Shown piece after piece: positions 31,036 to 43,339 of a stretch of DNA of 64,000 nucleotides (positions are counted from its first letter, which is position 1; every line of letters begins with the position of its first letter). The position numbers and the translations under genes were made by a program. The stretch lies in assembly GCF_003697345.1 (NCBI RefSeq), contig NZ_RFLY01000004.1:124001-188000 (forward strand), read 5' to 3'. The DNA comes from Solilutibacter pythonis. GTDB taxonomy: Bacteria > Pseudomonadota > Gammaproteobacteria > Xanthomonadales > Xanthomonadaceae. The notes beneath the pieces were generated by a model. The model saw only the letters and a list, made by a program, of their open reading frames with translations. It was not told the DNA's origin and did not search any database.

Positions 31036-32394
31036 TCACTTGCCGATGCAGAACGTGCCGAAGATCTCCCCGAGCAGATCGTCGGGCAAGCACCTGCCAG
31101 TGATTTCGCCCAACGCGTCCCGCGCCAGCCGAAGCGATTCGGCGGCCAATTCAGGCCGGCCAGCCAGCCACTCGCCACCGACGCCGGCCAGCCAACCGGC
31201 GCAGTTGGCCAGAGCGCGGACATGCCGCGCGCGCGCGCTGAATGCGCCCTCGCCCGCCTCCAACCCGGCGTTTGCGATGGCGGCGATCGCCGCTTCCAGA
31301 CGTTCGAGGCCCGCGCCGGTGGTCGCGGAAATCCACAGGGCTTCGCCTTCGTTCGCCCGCGCGTCGGGCGTTTCGTCGAGTAGATCGGCCTTGTTGTGCA
31401 GGACGATGCGATGCGGTAGGCCGGCCCATTCGGATTCGAGCATCACCGCGGCTGCCGGGTCGCGGGCATCGACCACGATCAGAGCGAGATCGGCCTGTGC
31501 CAATTCGGCGCGCGCACGGCGGATACCCTCGCGCTCAATGGCGTCATCGCTCTCGCGCAGGCCGGCGGTATCGACCAGCAATAGTTCCACGCCACCGATG
31601 TTGACCGCTTCGCGCAACACGTCACGGGTAGTGCCAGCGACATCGGTGACGATCGCGCGATCGCTGCGCGCCAGGGCGTTCAACAGCGAGCTTTTACCCG
31701 CATTCGGCGGCCCGACGATCACCGCGTGCAGGCCGTCGCGCAGACGTTGGCCGGCCTCGGCGCGGCCAAGCAGCACGGCAAGATCGACGCGGATGCCCTC
31801 AAGCGTGGCGGACAGGCGCGTGTCCGATAGCGTTTCCAGTGGCTCGTCGGCGAAATCGATCGCCGCTTCAGCCTGCACTCTCAACGCCATGAGGCGGGCG
31901 GACAGCGCCTCGACTTCATGGGAAAAGGCGCCATCGAGCGAACGGCGCGCGGCGCGCGCGGCCTGCTCGCTGCCAGCGCCGATCAGATCGGCGATGGCTT
32001 CGGCCTGGGTGAGATCGAGCTTGCCTTCGAGGAAGGCGCGTTCGCTGAATTCACCGGCGCGGGCTTGTCGCGCGCCAGCGGCGATCGCGGCATCGGTCAA
32101 CTGGCGCAGCAACACCGGACTGCCGTGCGCTTGCAGCTCGGCGACGTCCTCGCCGGTGAAACTGCCCGGCGCGGGGAAAGCAATGGCGATGCCGTCATCG
32201 ATCAATTCGCCGCCGCCATCGTGAAAACGCGAATAACGGGCGCGGCGCGGCGACAGTGGCCCGCCGCAAATCGTTTCCGCGATGGCGATCGCCCGCGGCC
32301 CGGACAGCCGGACGATTCCGACGCCGGCCGCGCCATGGGCGGTGGCGAGCGCGACGATGGTGTCACGCGGGGCTGGGGCTTCGGTCATCGTCAT
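31036..32394 (-). CDS. mnmE: tRNA-modifying GTPase MnmE (TrmE)
   Basis: MnmE, with MnmG, installs the aminomethyl or carboxymethylaminomethyl group on U34 of certain tRNAs. The protein has 452 residues from the ATG at 32394 (32388 also possible). The N-terminal folate-binding domain starts [22 protein letters not shown]. The helical domain is interrupted by a G domain with [14 protein letters not shown] (about residue 228), a DVAGTTRD switch, DTAGLRES and NKAD. The C-terminus ends in the diagnostic FCIGK. The gene lies 45 bp downstream of yidC, in the usual rpmH-rnpA-yidC-mnmE order. Confidence 0.97.
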   Translation of the reverse strand: MTMTEAPAPRDTIVALATAHGAAGVGIVRLSGPRAIAIAETICGGPLSPRRARYSRFHDGGGELIDDGIAIAFPAPGSFTGEDVAELQAHGSPVLLRQLTDAAIAAGARQARAGEFSERAFLEGKLDLTQAEAIADLIGAGSEQAARAARRSLDGAFSHEVEALSARLMALRVQAEAAIDFADEPLETLSDTRLSATLEGIRVDLAVLLGRAEAGQRLRDGLHAVIVGPPNAGKSSLLNALARSDRAIVTDVAGTTRDVLREAVNIGGVELLLVDTAGLRESDDAIEREGIRRARAELAQADLALIVVDARDPAAAVMLESEWAGLPHRIVLHNKADLLDETPDARANEGEALWISATTGAGLERLEAAIAAIANAGLEAGEGAFSARARHVRALANCAGWLAGVGGEWLAGRPELAAESLRLARDALGEITGRCLPDDLLGEIFGTFCIGK

Positions 32395-32439
32395 CGGCAC
32401 GGACGAGCCGGCCCGCATCGAGCGGGCCGGTCGGGTAGC

Positions 32440-34128
32440 TTATTTGGCCTTGGCCGGGGCATCGCCGTATTTCTTCAGCATGTACCACTGCTGGATCAGC
32501 CCCAGGCCGCCGTTCGCCACCTGGTAAAGCACCAGACCCGCGGGCAGGAAAGCCAGCAGCACGCCGAAGATCACCGGCATCAACTTCATCATCTTCTGCT
32601 GCATCGGGTCCATGCCCGGTGCCATCGGCGTCAGATGCTGGGTGGCGATCATGATGGCGGCGTTGAGCACCGGCAGGATGAAATAAGGATCGCGCGCGGT
32701 GAGGTCCTGAATCCAGCCGATCCACGGCGCATGGCGCAGTTCGACCGCTTCGGACAGCACCCAGTAAAGCGTCATGAAGATCAGGATCTGCGGGATGATC
32801 GGCAGACAGCCGCCCATCGGGTTGATCTTCTCGGTCTTGTAGAGTTCCATCATCGCCTGCTGGAACTTCTGCTTGTCGTCCCCGTAACGCTCCTTGAGCT
32901 GCTGCAAGCGCGGTTGGAACTTGCGCATCTTCGCCGCCGACTTGTACTGCGCGTTCGACAACGGGAACAAGGCGATCTTCAAAAGCACCACCAGGCCGAT
33001 GATCGCCCAACCCCAGTTGCCGATCAGCTCATGCAGCTTGGACAGCACCCAGAACAGGCCCTGGCCGAGCACGGCGAAGATCGAGAAACGGCTGTAATCG
33101 ACCGCGCGGTCGAGGCCCGGCACATGCGCGGCGTTGATCCGGTCCACCAGCTTGGGGCCGACCCACAGCCGCGCCCGGGTTTCCGCCTTCTGTCCCGGCG
33201 CTAGGTTGAACTGCGGGCCGGTCGCGGCGATCGAAGCCAGCGGACCACGCTGGTCGAGCGCGTACAAGGCCGGTTGATCGGCCTGGGGAATCCAGGCGGT
33301 GAAGAAATGATGCTGCAACATCGCCAGCCAACCGCCGCCGATGGTCTGGTTGAGCTGACCGTCGTCGAGGTAATCCTTGAACGCGCGGCGCTGGTAGCCA
33401 CCGGCCTTGCTCCACCACGTCGCGCCATTGAAGCTGTAGGACTCGGGGTGGAACATGCTCGCTTCGATGGTCGGCGGCACCCGTACCAGTTGGCGGTAGA
33501 CGTAACCGTTCCACGGCTTGCCGCCGACATTGACGACCTCGTCGCGCACCTCGACCGCGTAATCGCCCCGTTTCAATGCGTAAGTGCGCTGGATGGTCAC
33601 GCCATCGGCGCCGCGCCAGATGAAAGGCACCTCGATACTCGCCTGGCCATCACTCAACGCATAGGTCTTTTCAGGCGCCACTGGCACGAAGCCGGACTGA
33701 TGGCTCGGTGCCGGGCTACCGTTCTGGCCGACCCAGCCACTTTGAGCGGCATAGAAACGCGCCGCCTCCGCATCGAACAGCCTCACCGGCGCGCTACCGG
33801 ATGCGCGGCTTTGCGGATACTTCAGCAATTCCGCTTGGCGCACGCCGCCGCCATCCAGAGTCAATCGCAGCACATCGGTGCTCACCACCACCGGGGCACG
33901 GGCACTCCCCGGCGTGGCGCCCGTGGCCGCGCTCGCGGCGGGCGTCGCCACCGGCGCCACGCCGGGGATGGCCGGCGCCTGCCCCGGCACCATGTCGGGC
34001 ACCGTCATTTGGGCGGGTACCGGCTTGGCCGGCTCGCGTGCCGCCTGCTGCTCTTTGCCCCACTCCATCCACAAAAGCATGGCCACCATCAACCAGGCGA
34101 TAAGCAGGAAAATACGGGACTGGTTCAT
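32440..34128 (-). CDS. yidC: Membrane protein insertase YidC
   Basis: YidC inserts proteins into the inner membrane, alone or with SecYEG (562 aa). The N-terminal TM helix reads [20 protein letters not shown] large periplasmic beta domain (about residues 60-340) follows, then the conserved five-helix core from about residue 350 with [39 protein letters not shown] and the last helix [20 protein letters not shown]. Its start overlaps the rnpA stop by 4 bp. Confidence 0.97.
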   Translation of the reverse strand: MNQSRIFLLIAWLMVAMLLWMEWGKEQQAAREPAKPVPAQMTVPDMVPGQAPAIPGVAPVATPAASAATGATPGSARAPVVVSTDVLRLTLDGGGVRQAELLKYPQSRASGSAPVRLFDAEAARFYAAQSGWVGQNGSPAPSHQSGFVPVAPEKTYALSDGQASIEVPFIWRGADGVTIQRTYALKRGDYAVEVRDEVVNVGGKPWNGYVYRQLVRVPPTIEASMFHPESYSFNGATWWSKAGGYQRRAFKDYLDDGQLNQTIGGGWLAMLQHHFFTAWIPQADQPALYALDQRGPLASIAATGPQFNLAPGQKAETRARLWVGPKLVDRINAAHVPGLDRAVDYSRFSIFAVLGQGLFWVLSKLHELIGNWGWAIIGLVVLLKIALFPLSNAQYKSAAKMRKFQPRLQQLKERYGDDKQKFQQAMMELYKTEKINPMGGCLPIIPQILIFMTLYWVLSEAVELRHAPWIGWIQDLTARDPYFILPVLNAAIMIATQHLTPMAPGMDPMQQKMMKLMPVIFGVLLAFLPAGLVLYQVANGGLGLIQQWYMLKKYGDAPAKAK

Positions 34129-34589
34129 TCGGGCGTGCTCATATCAGGCCGACCGCTCGGGGCGGCCTCGGAATTCGGGGGAGAAGGAAGAAAAGCGGCA
34201 TGCATTGTGCAGGTCGCATCCGATGCCGGCAACGCACCGGCCCGGCGCAGGGTTTCGATCAATGCGGCGGCAAGCGCGGCATTGTCCATCGTCGCGGCCA
34301 CCGGCTTCACCACGATTACCCAATCGAACGCCGGCATTCGCGCATGAAGGCGGCGAAATGTCTCGCGCAATACACGCTTGATGCGATTGCGCCCCACCGC
34401 GCGCGGATCGACCTTACGCGAGACGGCAAGCCCGAGCCGAGAAACTCCGATACCCGCTTCGACCGGGGCGCGATGCAGGGTAAAGGCGGAATGGTGGAAG
34501 CGCCTGGCCGACTCGAAGACGCGCGCATACTGCGTACGTGAACGCACCCGCGCCGTTTTGCAGAAACGGGCGGGTGCGGGCTCGTTCAT
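34125..34589 (-). CDS. rnpA: Ribonuclease P protein component
   Basis: This is the protein subunit of RNase P, which matures the 5' ends of tRNAs. It is 154 residues from the ATG at 34589; an upstream in-frame ATG at 34604 is less likely. The RNA-binding motif [13 protein letters not shown] is present, preceded by [16 protein letters not shown], and FVIVVKP is seen as WVIVVKP. A C-terminal extension of about 30 residues (after [11 protein letters not shown]) is longer than in E. coli. It overlaps yidC directly, so yidD, often found between them, is not present at this locus. Confidence 0.95.
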   Translation of the reverse strand: MNEPAPARFCKTARVRSRTQYARVFESARRFHHSAFTLHRAPVEAGIGVSRLGLAVSRKVDPRAVGRNRIKRVLRETFRRLHARMPAFDWVIVVKPVAATMDNAALAAALIETLRRAGALPASDATCTMHAAFLPSPPNSEAAPSGRPDMSTPE

Positions 34590-34648
34590 CGCGACAGACA
34601 GCACGCGAGTGGGCTGTCCATGAACCGCCGGCCAGCCGGCGGCGGCGC

Positions 34649-34789
34649 TCAGGCCGAGAGGACCTTACGGCCCTTGGCGCGACGACGCGCCAGAATCTTG
34701 CGGCCGTCGGCGGTCTTCATGCGGGCACGAAAGCCGTGATCGCGCTTGCGCTTGAGGTTGCTGGGCTGGTAGGTACGCTTGGTGGCCAT
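34649..34789 (-). CDS. rpmH: 50S ribosomal protein L34
   Basis: The product is 46 residues, starts [20 protein letters not shown] and contains [19 protein letters not shown], both diagnostic for L34. The gene is read leftwards from the ATG at 34789 to the TGA at 34649. It lies divergent to dnaA as in most bacteria, and 60 bp upstream of rnpA. A good promoter lies 36 bp upstream. Confidence 0.98.
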   Translation of the reverse strand: MATKRTYQPSNLKRKRDHGFRARMKTADGRKILARRRAKGRKVLSA

Positions 34790-34824
34790 GGCAATGCCGT
34801 CATAAGTAAAAAACTGAACCCGAA

Positions 34825-34853
34825 ATCCTAACCCGGAAAGCCTATGACGTCAA
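34825..34853 (-). promoter_or_regulatory. Sigma-70-type promoter for rpmH-rnpA-yidC-mnmE
   Basis: On the minus strand TTGACG (34853-34848) is separated by 17 bp from TAGGAT (34830-34825). The matches are 5/6 and 4/6 with ideal spacing. The implied start site near 34818 leaves a leader of about 29 bases before the rpmH ATG. Confidence 0.65.
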
Positions 34854-34894
34854 GCGGTAATCCCGCTCAAACCCCGCTTGGTCACGGGTGGGAA

Positions 34895-34903
34895 TGGTAA
34901 TCT
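34895..34903 (+). promoter_or_regulatory. Candidate extended -10 promoter for dnaA
   Basis: TGGTAATCT provides a TGn extension plus a -10 of TAATCT (34898-34903), about 48 bp upstream of the dnaA ATG. No convincing -35 is spaced at 17 bp. Confidence 0.35.
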
Positions 34904-34950
34904 GGCAAGTTCGCGCGATCCTGCCACCCGCACTTCTGGAAGCTTTTTCG

Positions 34951-36312
34951 ATGAACCAGCCCTTGCACCCCGCCCCTTCCTCCACCATGGACGTCTGGGG
35001 ATTGTGCATGGAGCGGCTATCGGCCGAACTGCCACAGGAAGAAGTCCATACCTGGCTGAAGCCGCTGCATGCGCGCATGCACGAGGACAACCTGCGCCTG
35101 TACGCGCCCAACGCCTTCGTGCTGGAGGAAGTGCGCGATCACCACCTGCCGCGCATCCGGGAACTGGCCCGCCATTTCGGCGGCATCTCCGGGGTCGATC
35201 TCGCGATTGGCGCGGGGCCGGTCGCACCGCGCCCGGATGCAATCGCCAAGCCTGCCACGACCACGCCCTCAGGCGTGGCCGCGGAACCGTTCCAGAGCAA
35301 CCTCGACCCCTATTACCACTTCGAGAACTTCGTCGAGGGCCGCAGCAATCAACTGGCCCGCGCCGCCGCGTTGATGTCCGCCCGGGCGCCCGGCGCGCGC
35401 GAGCACAACCCGCTGCTGCTCTACGGCGGCACGGGCCTTGGCAAGACCCATCTGATGCTGGCCGCCGGCAACGAGATTCACCGCGTGAACCCGGCCGCGC
35501 GGGTGCTCTACATGCGCTCCAACGAGTTCTACAGCGAATTCGTCGCGGCGCTCAAGGAAAGCCGCGTGGATCGGTTCAAACGTCGCTTCCAGCAAGTCGA
35601 TACCTTGCTGATCGACGATATCCAGTTCTTTGCCGGCAAGGACCGCACCCAGGAGGAGTTCTTCCACACCTTCAACATGCTGCTGGCCGGCAAGCAACAA
35701 CTCATCCTGACCAGCGACCGCTACCCCAAGGAGGTCGAAGGTCTGGAACCCAGACTGAAATCGCGACTCAACTCCGGCCTGTCGGTGGCGATCGACCCGC
35801 CGGATTTCGAGACCCGCGCGCTGATCGTCCTAGCCAAGGCCCGCGAACGCGGCGCGGAAGTGCCAGAAGAAGTGGCGATGCTGATCGCCAAGCGGATGCA
35901 CTCCAACGTCCGCGAACTGGAAGGCGCGCTCAATTCCCTGGTGGCGCGCGCCAACCTGCTGGCGCAACCGATCACCACCGAGTTCGCTTTCGACACCCTG
36001 CGCGACCTGTTCCGCTCACAGCAGGCGGTCATCAGCATCCCGAACATCCAGAAAGTAGTGACCGACTACTACGATCTGCCGCTGCGGATGATGCTTTCCG
36101 ACACCAAGAAACGCACCATCACCCGTGCCCGGCAGATGGCGATGGCGATGGCGCGCGAGTTGACCGACCGCAGCCTGCCCGAAATCGGCGAAGCCTTCGG
36201 CCGCGACCACACCACGGTGATCAATGCCTGCAAGGTGATTCGCAAGCTGGTGGAGAGCGACGCCAAGATCCACGAGGACTGGGAGAAGCTGATGCGCAAG
36301 CTCACCGAATGA
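34951..36312 (+). CDS. dnaA: Chromosomal replication initiator DnaA
   Basis: DnaA is an AAA+ ATPase that binds DnaA boxes and opens oriC (453 aa from the ATG at 34951). The N-terminal domain I ([20 protein letters not shown]) interacts with helicase loaders, and a short variable linker follows. The AAA+ core has [17 protein letters not shown] (Walker A, about residue 160) and [13 protein letters not shown] (Walker B, about 219). The C-terminal DNA-binding domain has the DnaA signature [14 protein letters not shown] (about 417-430). An alternative start at 34987 begins at MDVWG but has no visible ribosome-binding site. Confidence 0.97.
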   Translation: MNQPLHPAPSSTMDVWGLCMERLSAELPQEEVHTWLKPLHARMHEDNLRLYAPNAFVLEEVRDHHLPRIRELARHFGGISGVDLAIGAGPVAPRPDAIAKPATTTPSGVAAEPFQSNLDPYYHFENFVEGRSNQLARAAALMSARAPGAREHNPLLLYGGTGLGKTHLMLAAGNEIHRVNPAARVLYMRSNEFYSEFVAALKESRVDRFKRRFQQVDTLLIDDIQFFAGKDRTQEEFFHTFNMLLAGKQQLILTSDRYPKEVEGLEPRLKSRLNSGLSVAIDPPDFETRALIVLAKARERGAEVPEEVAMLIAKRMHSNVRELEGALNSLVARANLLAQPITTEFAFDTLRDLFRSQQAVISIPNIQKVVTDYYDLPLRMMLSDTKKRTITRARQMAMAMARELTDRSLPEIGEAFGRDHTTVINACKVIRKLVESDAKIHEDWEKLMRKLTE

Positions 36313-36557
36313 TTCTGCGCACAACCCGTCTGGCAAGCTGTGGAAAAAGTGTCGATTAAATTTTCACCCAAAATCATCCACAACCTGTACCCAACCAGAG
36401 CCTCCGGCTGTACACCCATTTGAAACCCGAAAATTCTTTTTTGAAATCAATTAGATAAGGCGTTTTCCAGCGAAATCGCCGCTACCACCGCCACCTCGTT
36501 TATAGTTTATACACCTTAGAAAAGCCGTCTCAGGCAACTGTCAAGGAACTACCGACC
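36313..36557. other. Probable oriC region between dnaA and dnaN
   Basis: This 245-bp gap holds TCATCCACA at 36374-36382 (8 of 9 to the DnaA box TTATCCACA) and TGTGGAAAA at 36339-36347 (8 of 9 to the reverse box). An AT-rich stretch around 36409-36460, with CTTTTTTG and ATCAATTAGATAA, could serve as the unwinding element. TATAGT (36501-36506) and TATACA (36508-36513) near the right end could be -10 elements for dnaN. No convincing DnaA boxes were seen between rpmH and dnaA. Confidence 0.65.
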
Positions 36558-37655
36558 ATGCGTTTCTCCCTGCAACGCGAGGCATTACTGAAGCCCCTCG
36601 CCCAAGTCGTCAACGTGGTCGAACGCCGGCAAACTTTGCCGGTACTCGCCAACCTCCTGGTCCAGGTGGAAGACGGTCGTCTATCCATGACCGGCACCGA
36701 TCTAGAAGTGGAAATGATCGCGCGTAGCGAAGCCCAGGACACCGAACCCGGAGAAGTCACGATCCCGGCGCGCAAGTTCTTCGATATCGTTCGTGCCCTG
36801 CCCGACGGTAGCAAGATCACCGTCAGCCAGGCCGGTGACAAGATCAGCGTGCAAGCGGGGAGAAGCCGCTTCAGCCTGGCCAGCTTGCCGGTGACTGATT
36901 TCCCCTCGATCGACGAAGTCGACGCCACGGAACACGTGCAAGTGCCGGAATCGGCGTTGAAGGAATTGATCGACCGCACCGCTTTCGCCATGGCTCAGCA
37001 GGACGTGCGTTACTACCTCAATGGCCTGTTGTTCGACTTGCGTGATCAGACCTTACGCTGCGTGGCGACGGATGGTCATCGTCTCGCACTTTGCGAAGCG
37101 GCATTGGAACAGGACGGCCAGAAACGTCAGATCATCGTTCCACGCAAGGGCGTGCAAGAGCTACAAAGGCTTTTGGAAGGCGGTGATCGCGTGCTGGACC
37201 TGGAGCTGGGACGCAGTCATATCCGCGTCAAGCGTGATGATGTGACATTCACTTCGAAATTGATCGATGGTCGCTTCCCGGATTACGAAGCGGTCATTCC
37301 GATTGGCGCAGACAAACAGGTTACGGTCGATCGTGAGGCGCTACGGGCGGCTTTGCAGCGTGCGGCGATCCTGTCGAACGAGAAATATCGCGGCGTTCGC
37401 GTGGAAGTTTCGCCCAACCAATTACGCATCCAGACCAACAATCCCGAACAGGAAGAGGCTCAAGAAGACGTCGAAGCCGATACGCGCGTGGATGGATTGG
37501 CGATCGGCTTCAACGTGACTTATTTGCTGGAAGCGCTCAGTGCCTTGCGCGACGAGCATGTGGTGATTTCCATGCGCGATGCCAATTCTTCCGCGTTGGT
37601 GCAAGAAGCGGGTAACGAACGTAGCCGCCACGTCGTGATGCCTTTGAGGCTTTGA
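36558..37655 (+). CDS. dnaN: DNA polymerase III beta sliding clamp
   Basis: DnaN is the ring-shaped processivity clamp of the replicative polymerase (365 aa, normal length). It starts MRFSLQREALLKPLAQV and contains RRQTLPVLANLLV, FPSIDE and VATDGHRLAL of domain II, GRFPDYEAVIP of domain III, and the C-terminal VMPLRL. The gene begins after a GTCAAGGAACT leader. It is followed by a parS-like palindrome and a terminator-like hairpin before recF. Confidence 0.97.
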   Translation: MRFSLQREALLKPLAQVVNVVERRQTLPVLANLLVQVEDGRLSMTGTDLEVEMIARSEAQDTEPGEVTIPARKFFDIVRALPDGSKITVSQAGDKISVQAGRSRFSLASLPVTDFPSIDEVDATEHVQVPESALKELIDRTAFAMAQQDVRYYLNGLLFDLRDQTLRCVATDGHRLALCEAALEQDGQKRQIIVPRKGVQELQRLLEGGDRVLDLELGRSHIRVKRDDVTFTSKLIDGRFPDYEAVIPIGADKQVTVDREALRAALQRAAILSNEKYRGVRVEVSPNQLRIQTNNPEQEEAQEDVEADTRVDGLAIGFNVTYLLEALSALRDEHVVISMRDANSSALVQEAGNERSRHVVMPLRL

Positions 37656-37669
37656 CGTGTCGGAACTTC

Positions 37670-37685
37670 TGTTCCACGTGAAACA
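37670..37685. promoter_or_regulatory. parS-like ParB-binding site 1
   Basis: TGTTCCACGTGAAACA matches the bacterial parS consensus TGTTnCACGTGAAACA. It lies between dnaN and recF, 15 bp after the dnaN stop. Sites of this kind near oriC load ParB for chromosome segregation. Confidence 0.85.
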
Positions 37686-37687
37686 TC

Positions 37688-37715
37688 ACCGCCCGGCCAA
37701 GCCGGGCGGTTCTGT
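37688..37715 (+). terminator. Terminator-like hairpin after dnaN
   Basis: A perfect 10-bp stem ACCGCCCGGC / GCCGGGCGGT with loop CAA is followed by TCTGT, a weak U-tract. It lies between dnaN and recF, immediately after the parS-like site, and could attenuate read-through into recF. Confidence 0.6.
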
Positions 37716-37738
37716 ATCCGCGCACCCAAAAAACTGAA

Positions 37739-38827
37739 ATGCGCATCACCCGTTTAGATCTGCAAGACATCCGTTCGATTACCGAAGCTCGGTTGGAACC
37801 AGGCCCCGGTTTGAATTTGTTGTTTGGCGAAAACGGTGCCGGAAAGACCAGCGTGCTTGAGGCATTGCATTTGCTGGGATACGGGCGAAGTTTTCGAGGA
37901 CGAGTGCGCGATGGGCTGATCCGTACTGGTGCGGAAGCTTTGCAAATCTATGCCGAATGGCAAGACACGGGCGCCTCCAAACATCGCGCGGGATTACGAC
38001 ATGAAGGAGCCAACTGGAGCGCACGCCGGGATGGGACTGACGTTGCCCAATTGGGTGATCTGTGCGCCACTTTTGCTGTTTCCACCTTCGAGCCGGGTAG
38101 TTATGGCTTGGTTGCGGGTGGCGGGGAGCCGAGAAGACGTTTTCTCGATTGGGGCTTGTTCCACGTGGAACAAGACTATCTTCATGCGTGGCGGCGCTAT
38201 GTCAGGGCCCTCAAGCAGCGAAATGCCTTGCTAAAAGTGCGGCGTACCGGTACTCAGCTGGACGCCTGGGATCATGAATTGGTGGAAGCCGCATTGCCGC
38301 TGCAACGACAACGCGAAGCTTATGTCGCCGCGTTGTTGCCGCATTTGCAGGCGGTGGCTGAGCAATTGTTGCCGGCGTTTGGCATCGTCGCATTGAACCT
38401 TCAGGCGGGCTGGAAAAAAGAATCGATGTCGCTGGCCGATGCTTTGCTGCTTGGCCGTGATCGTGATCTGGCATTGGGCCATACGGGCGTTGGGCCGCAT
38501 CGGGCCGATTGGCGGGTAGATTTCGTGGCCCGGCCGGAAAGAGAACCTTATTCGAGAGGCCAGGCGAAATTGGTGGCATTGGCCTGCCTGTTGGCCCAGG
38601 CTCGGCACCTGAACCAAGTGCGCGGCGCTTGGCCGTTGATGTTGTTGGACGATTTCGCTTCTGAACTCGATGCCAAGCATCGTCGCCGCGTGCTCGACGA
38701 ACTTTTGGCGGGGGGAGCGCAGGTATTCATGACCGGAGTCGAATCACCGCCTGAGCTGATGGATGCTCCTGTTGCCTTGTTCCACGTGGAACAAGGTGTC
38801 GTGCGCCGACAGTTATCGGCGAGCTGA
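37739..38827 (+). CDS. recF: DNA replication and repair protein RecF
   Basis: RecF is an SMC-like ATPase that helps load RecA at gapped DNA (362 aa). The start MRITRLDLQDIRSI is typical. Walker A is FGENGAGKTSVLEAL, the signature region is PYSRGQAKLVALACLL, and Walker B is WPLMLLDDFASELD. Two parS-like palindromes are embedded in the gene. Both encode LFHVEQ, once in the middle and once near the C-terminus, so two unrelated places in the protein carry the same hexapeptide because of the DNA site. Confidence 0.96.
   Translation: MRITRLDLQDIRSITEARLEPGPGLNLLFGENGAGKTSVLEALHLLGYGRSFRGRVRDGLIRTGAEALQIYAEWQDTGASKHRAGLRHEGANWSARRDGTDVAQLGDLCATFAVSTFEPGSYGLVAGGGEPRRRFLDWGLFHVEQDYLHAWRRYVRALKQRNALLKVRRTGTQLDAWDHELVEAALPLQRQREAYVAALLPHLQAVAEQLLPAFGIVALNLQAGWKKESMSLADALLLGRDRDLALGHTGVGPHRADWRVDFVARPEREPYSRGQAKLVALACLLAQARHLNQVRGAWPLMLLDDFASELDAKHRRRVLDELLAGGAQVFMTGVESPPELMDAPVALFHVEQGVVRRQLSAS
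38157..38172. promoter_or_regulatory. parS-like ParB-binding site 2 (inside recF)
   Basis: TGTTCCACGTGGAACA is a perfect 16-bp palindrome of the Pseudomonas-type parS form. It extends to 18 bp of dyad symmetry with the flanking T and A. It lies in frame within recF. Confidence 0.85.
38778..38793. promoter_or_regulatory. parS-like ParB-binding site 3 (inside recF)
   Basis: A second exact copy of TGTTCCACGTGGAACA lies near the 3' end of recF, again read in the frame that gives LFHVEQ. It is 621 bp from site 2. Confidence 0.85.
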
Positions 38828-38900
38828 GCTTCTCGTTCGCGCTCAAGGATTCGTTTCTGGGCTTGAATGAAGTCCAATCGGATATCCGCCCTGGCAGTGA

Positions 38901-41459
<2,559 letters not shown>

Positions 41460-41493
41460 TGCCGGTGGCGACGGAGATGGGCACAATGCGGTG

Positions 41494-42312
41494 ATGAATC
41501 CCGTGCCGTCCGCCGTTGTTCCACCGGCCTCCCCGCCGCCAGCCCGCTGGTCGGAACGTCATCCTTTGATGGCGATGCTGCTGGATTTCGCCCTTGCCGC
41601 GCTGATCCTGTTCGCGGTGGTGTTCCTGGCCTCGTTTGGCTGGGGACTCTGGCAAACGGTTCAGGCCATGAGACATTCCGGCGGCATGGCCGCCGGGATT
41701 GCCCAACCCGGGCTGGCCTTCCTGCTGCTGGCCAGTAGCTTGGCGACGCTGATGGCGGCATTGGCGCTGTATTTCCTGCGCCGTCGCGCCAGCGTGGCCG
41801 AGAGAATCCACTCGCGGGCGGCGATTCGCCAGCCACGCACCTGGCTCGAAGCCATCGCCTTCGGCGTTGTCCTGTTCATCGCCGGCAGTGTTCTGATGTA
41901 CGGGCTGGAAGTCACCAACCAGGCACCTGAACCGAGCAATTTGCCGATGGTCCAGGCGTTGTTCGCCTACGACCCCGTTCTGCTTTGGCTGCTGGTGGTG
42001 GTGGTCGCGCCTTTCGCCGAGGAACTCTTGTTTCGCCGTGTGTTGTTCGGCCGGCTGTGGGCGGCCGGCAAACCTGGGGTGGGTATGGTGGCGAGCGGCC
42101 TGTTGTTCGCACTGATGCACGAATTACCCGGGTTCAGCGCCGCGCCATGGCCAGGCGTGCTCTGGCTGCTGTCGTTCTATACCGCGATGGGTATGGCTTT
42201 CGCGGCGATTTACCGCCGAACCGGCACGCTGTGGGCCGCGGTGATCGCGCATGCGGTCAACAATGCCCTGGGATGCGCGATGCTGATGATGGACGGCTTT
42301 AACGCCGGATGA
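41494..42312 (+). CDS. CPBP family intramembrane protease
   Basis: This is a membrane-embedded protease of the CPBP (CAAX/Rce1-like) family (272 aa). There are about seven TM helices. The three family motifs are present: EELLFRR (E166, E167, R171), FALMHE (FxxxH) and HAVNNAL (HxxxN). Bacterial members are often linked to peptide maturation or immunity, but many are of unknown role. A GTG at 41491 directly precedes the chosen ATG. It follows gyrB by 34 bp and its end overlaps the long upstream frame of the M48 gene. Confidence 0.88.
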   Translation: MNPVPSAVVPPASPPPARWSERHPLMAMLLDFALAALILFAVVFLASFGWGLWQTVQAMRHSGGMAAGIAQPGLAFLLLASSLATLMAALALYFLRRRASVAERIHSRAAIRQPRTWLEAIAFGVVLFIAGSVLMYGLEVTNQAPEPSNLPMVQALFAYDPVLLWLLVVVVAPFAEELLFRRVLFGRLWAAGKPGVGMVASGLLFALMHELPGFSAAPWPGVLWLLSFYTAMGMAFAAIYRRTGTLWAAVIAHAVNNALGCAMLMMDGFNAG

Positions 42313-42410
42313 AGCGGTACCCTCGCGTCGTCACGGCATGCAACTGTGTTGACGTGGCTTTCAGGCAAGCCGGATTACAACAAGCCCCCCTGGTTTTACG
42401 GATAACCCTC

Positions 42411-43223
42411 ATGCGCATCCATCGCCCCGTGCTGCTCGCCGCCATCGTCATTGGCATGGCGGCCTGCGCCACCACCACCTCACCCACCGGACGTACGCAG
42501 CGGGTCGGCGCGCAATCGCAACAAGAACTCGACCGAATGGGCGAGGAAGCGTTCGCCAAGGTGAAAGCCCAGAAGCCGCTGTCCCCGGATGCCCGTCAGC
42601 GCGCCTACGTCAACTGCGTGGTGAACGCCGTGGTGCGCCAGCTACCGACCGATTGGCAGCAATACCGCTGGGAAAATGCCCTGTTCAAAGACGATTCGCC
42701 CAATGCCTTTGCCCTGCCCGGCGGCAAGGTCGGCCTGTATACCGGCATCTTCAAGGTCGCCCGCAACCAGGATCAACTCGCGGCGGTGGTGGCGCACGAG
42801 ATCGGACACGTAGTGTCCAAGCATCATGATGAACGCATCACCCGGCAGACGGGCACACAGGTTGGGCTCGGCATTCTTGGCGCGCTGGTCGGTTCGGCCT
42901 ACGGCCAGGGCATGGGCGAACTGGTCGCTCAGGGCGGTGGTTTGGCCGCTCAAAGCCTGATTCTGTTGCCCAACAACCGCACTCAGGAAAGCGAGGCCGA
43001 TGTGGTCGGCCAGCAACTCATGGCGCGTGCCGGCTTTGACCCCCGCCAGGCCGAGGATCTCTGGCGGAATATGATTTCTGCCGGCGGTAACAGCGGCCCG
43101 CGATGGCTCTCCACGCACCCCGACCCGGAATCCCGCCTACGCGAGATGAGCCAGCGCGCGGCTGGCCTGATGCCGGAATACGAACGGGCTCGCAACGCCG
43201 GCCGTCGCCCGAACTGCGGTTGA
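42411..43223 (+). CDS. M48 family metalloprotease lipoprotein (LoiP/BepA-like)
   Basis: This is a periplasmic, lipid-anchored zinc protease (270 aa from the ATG at 42411). The lipobox is MAAC with Cys 19. The zinc site is VVAHEIGHVVSKHH (H129, E130, H133), with a third ligand in QESEADVVGQQLM. THPDPESRLREM near the C-terminus is conserved in the family. Relatives act in outer-membrane protein quality control. The open frame extends to 42309 but lacks a signal peptide there, so the internal ATG is preferred. Confidence 0.9.
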   Translation: MRIHRPVLLAAIVIGMAACATTTSPTGRTQRVGAQSQQELDRMGEEAFAKVKAQKPLSPDARQRAYVNCVVNAVVRQLPTDWQQYRWENALFKDDSPNAFALPGGKVGLYTGIFKVARNQDQLAAVVAHEIGHVVSKHHDERITRQTGTQVGLGILGALVGSAYGQGMGELVAQGGGLAAQSLILLPNNRTQESEADVVGQQLMARAGFDPRQAEDLWRNMISAGGNSGPRWLSTHPDPESRLREMSQRAAGLMPEYERARNAGRRPNCG

Positions 43224-43339
43224 CCTCGGTACCTGAACGCCTGGAGAAATGGCATGGGCTGACGCGCGCCGGCTTCATCTGCTAGTTTTATCCGCCTGCC
43301 ACGCCCCCAGTGGCCGCCCATTCATCAGGAGCCATGCTC

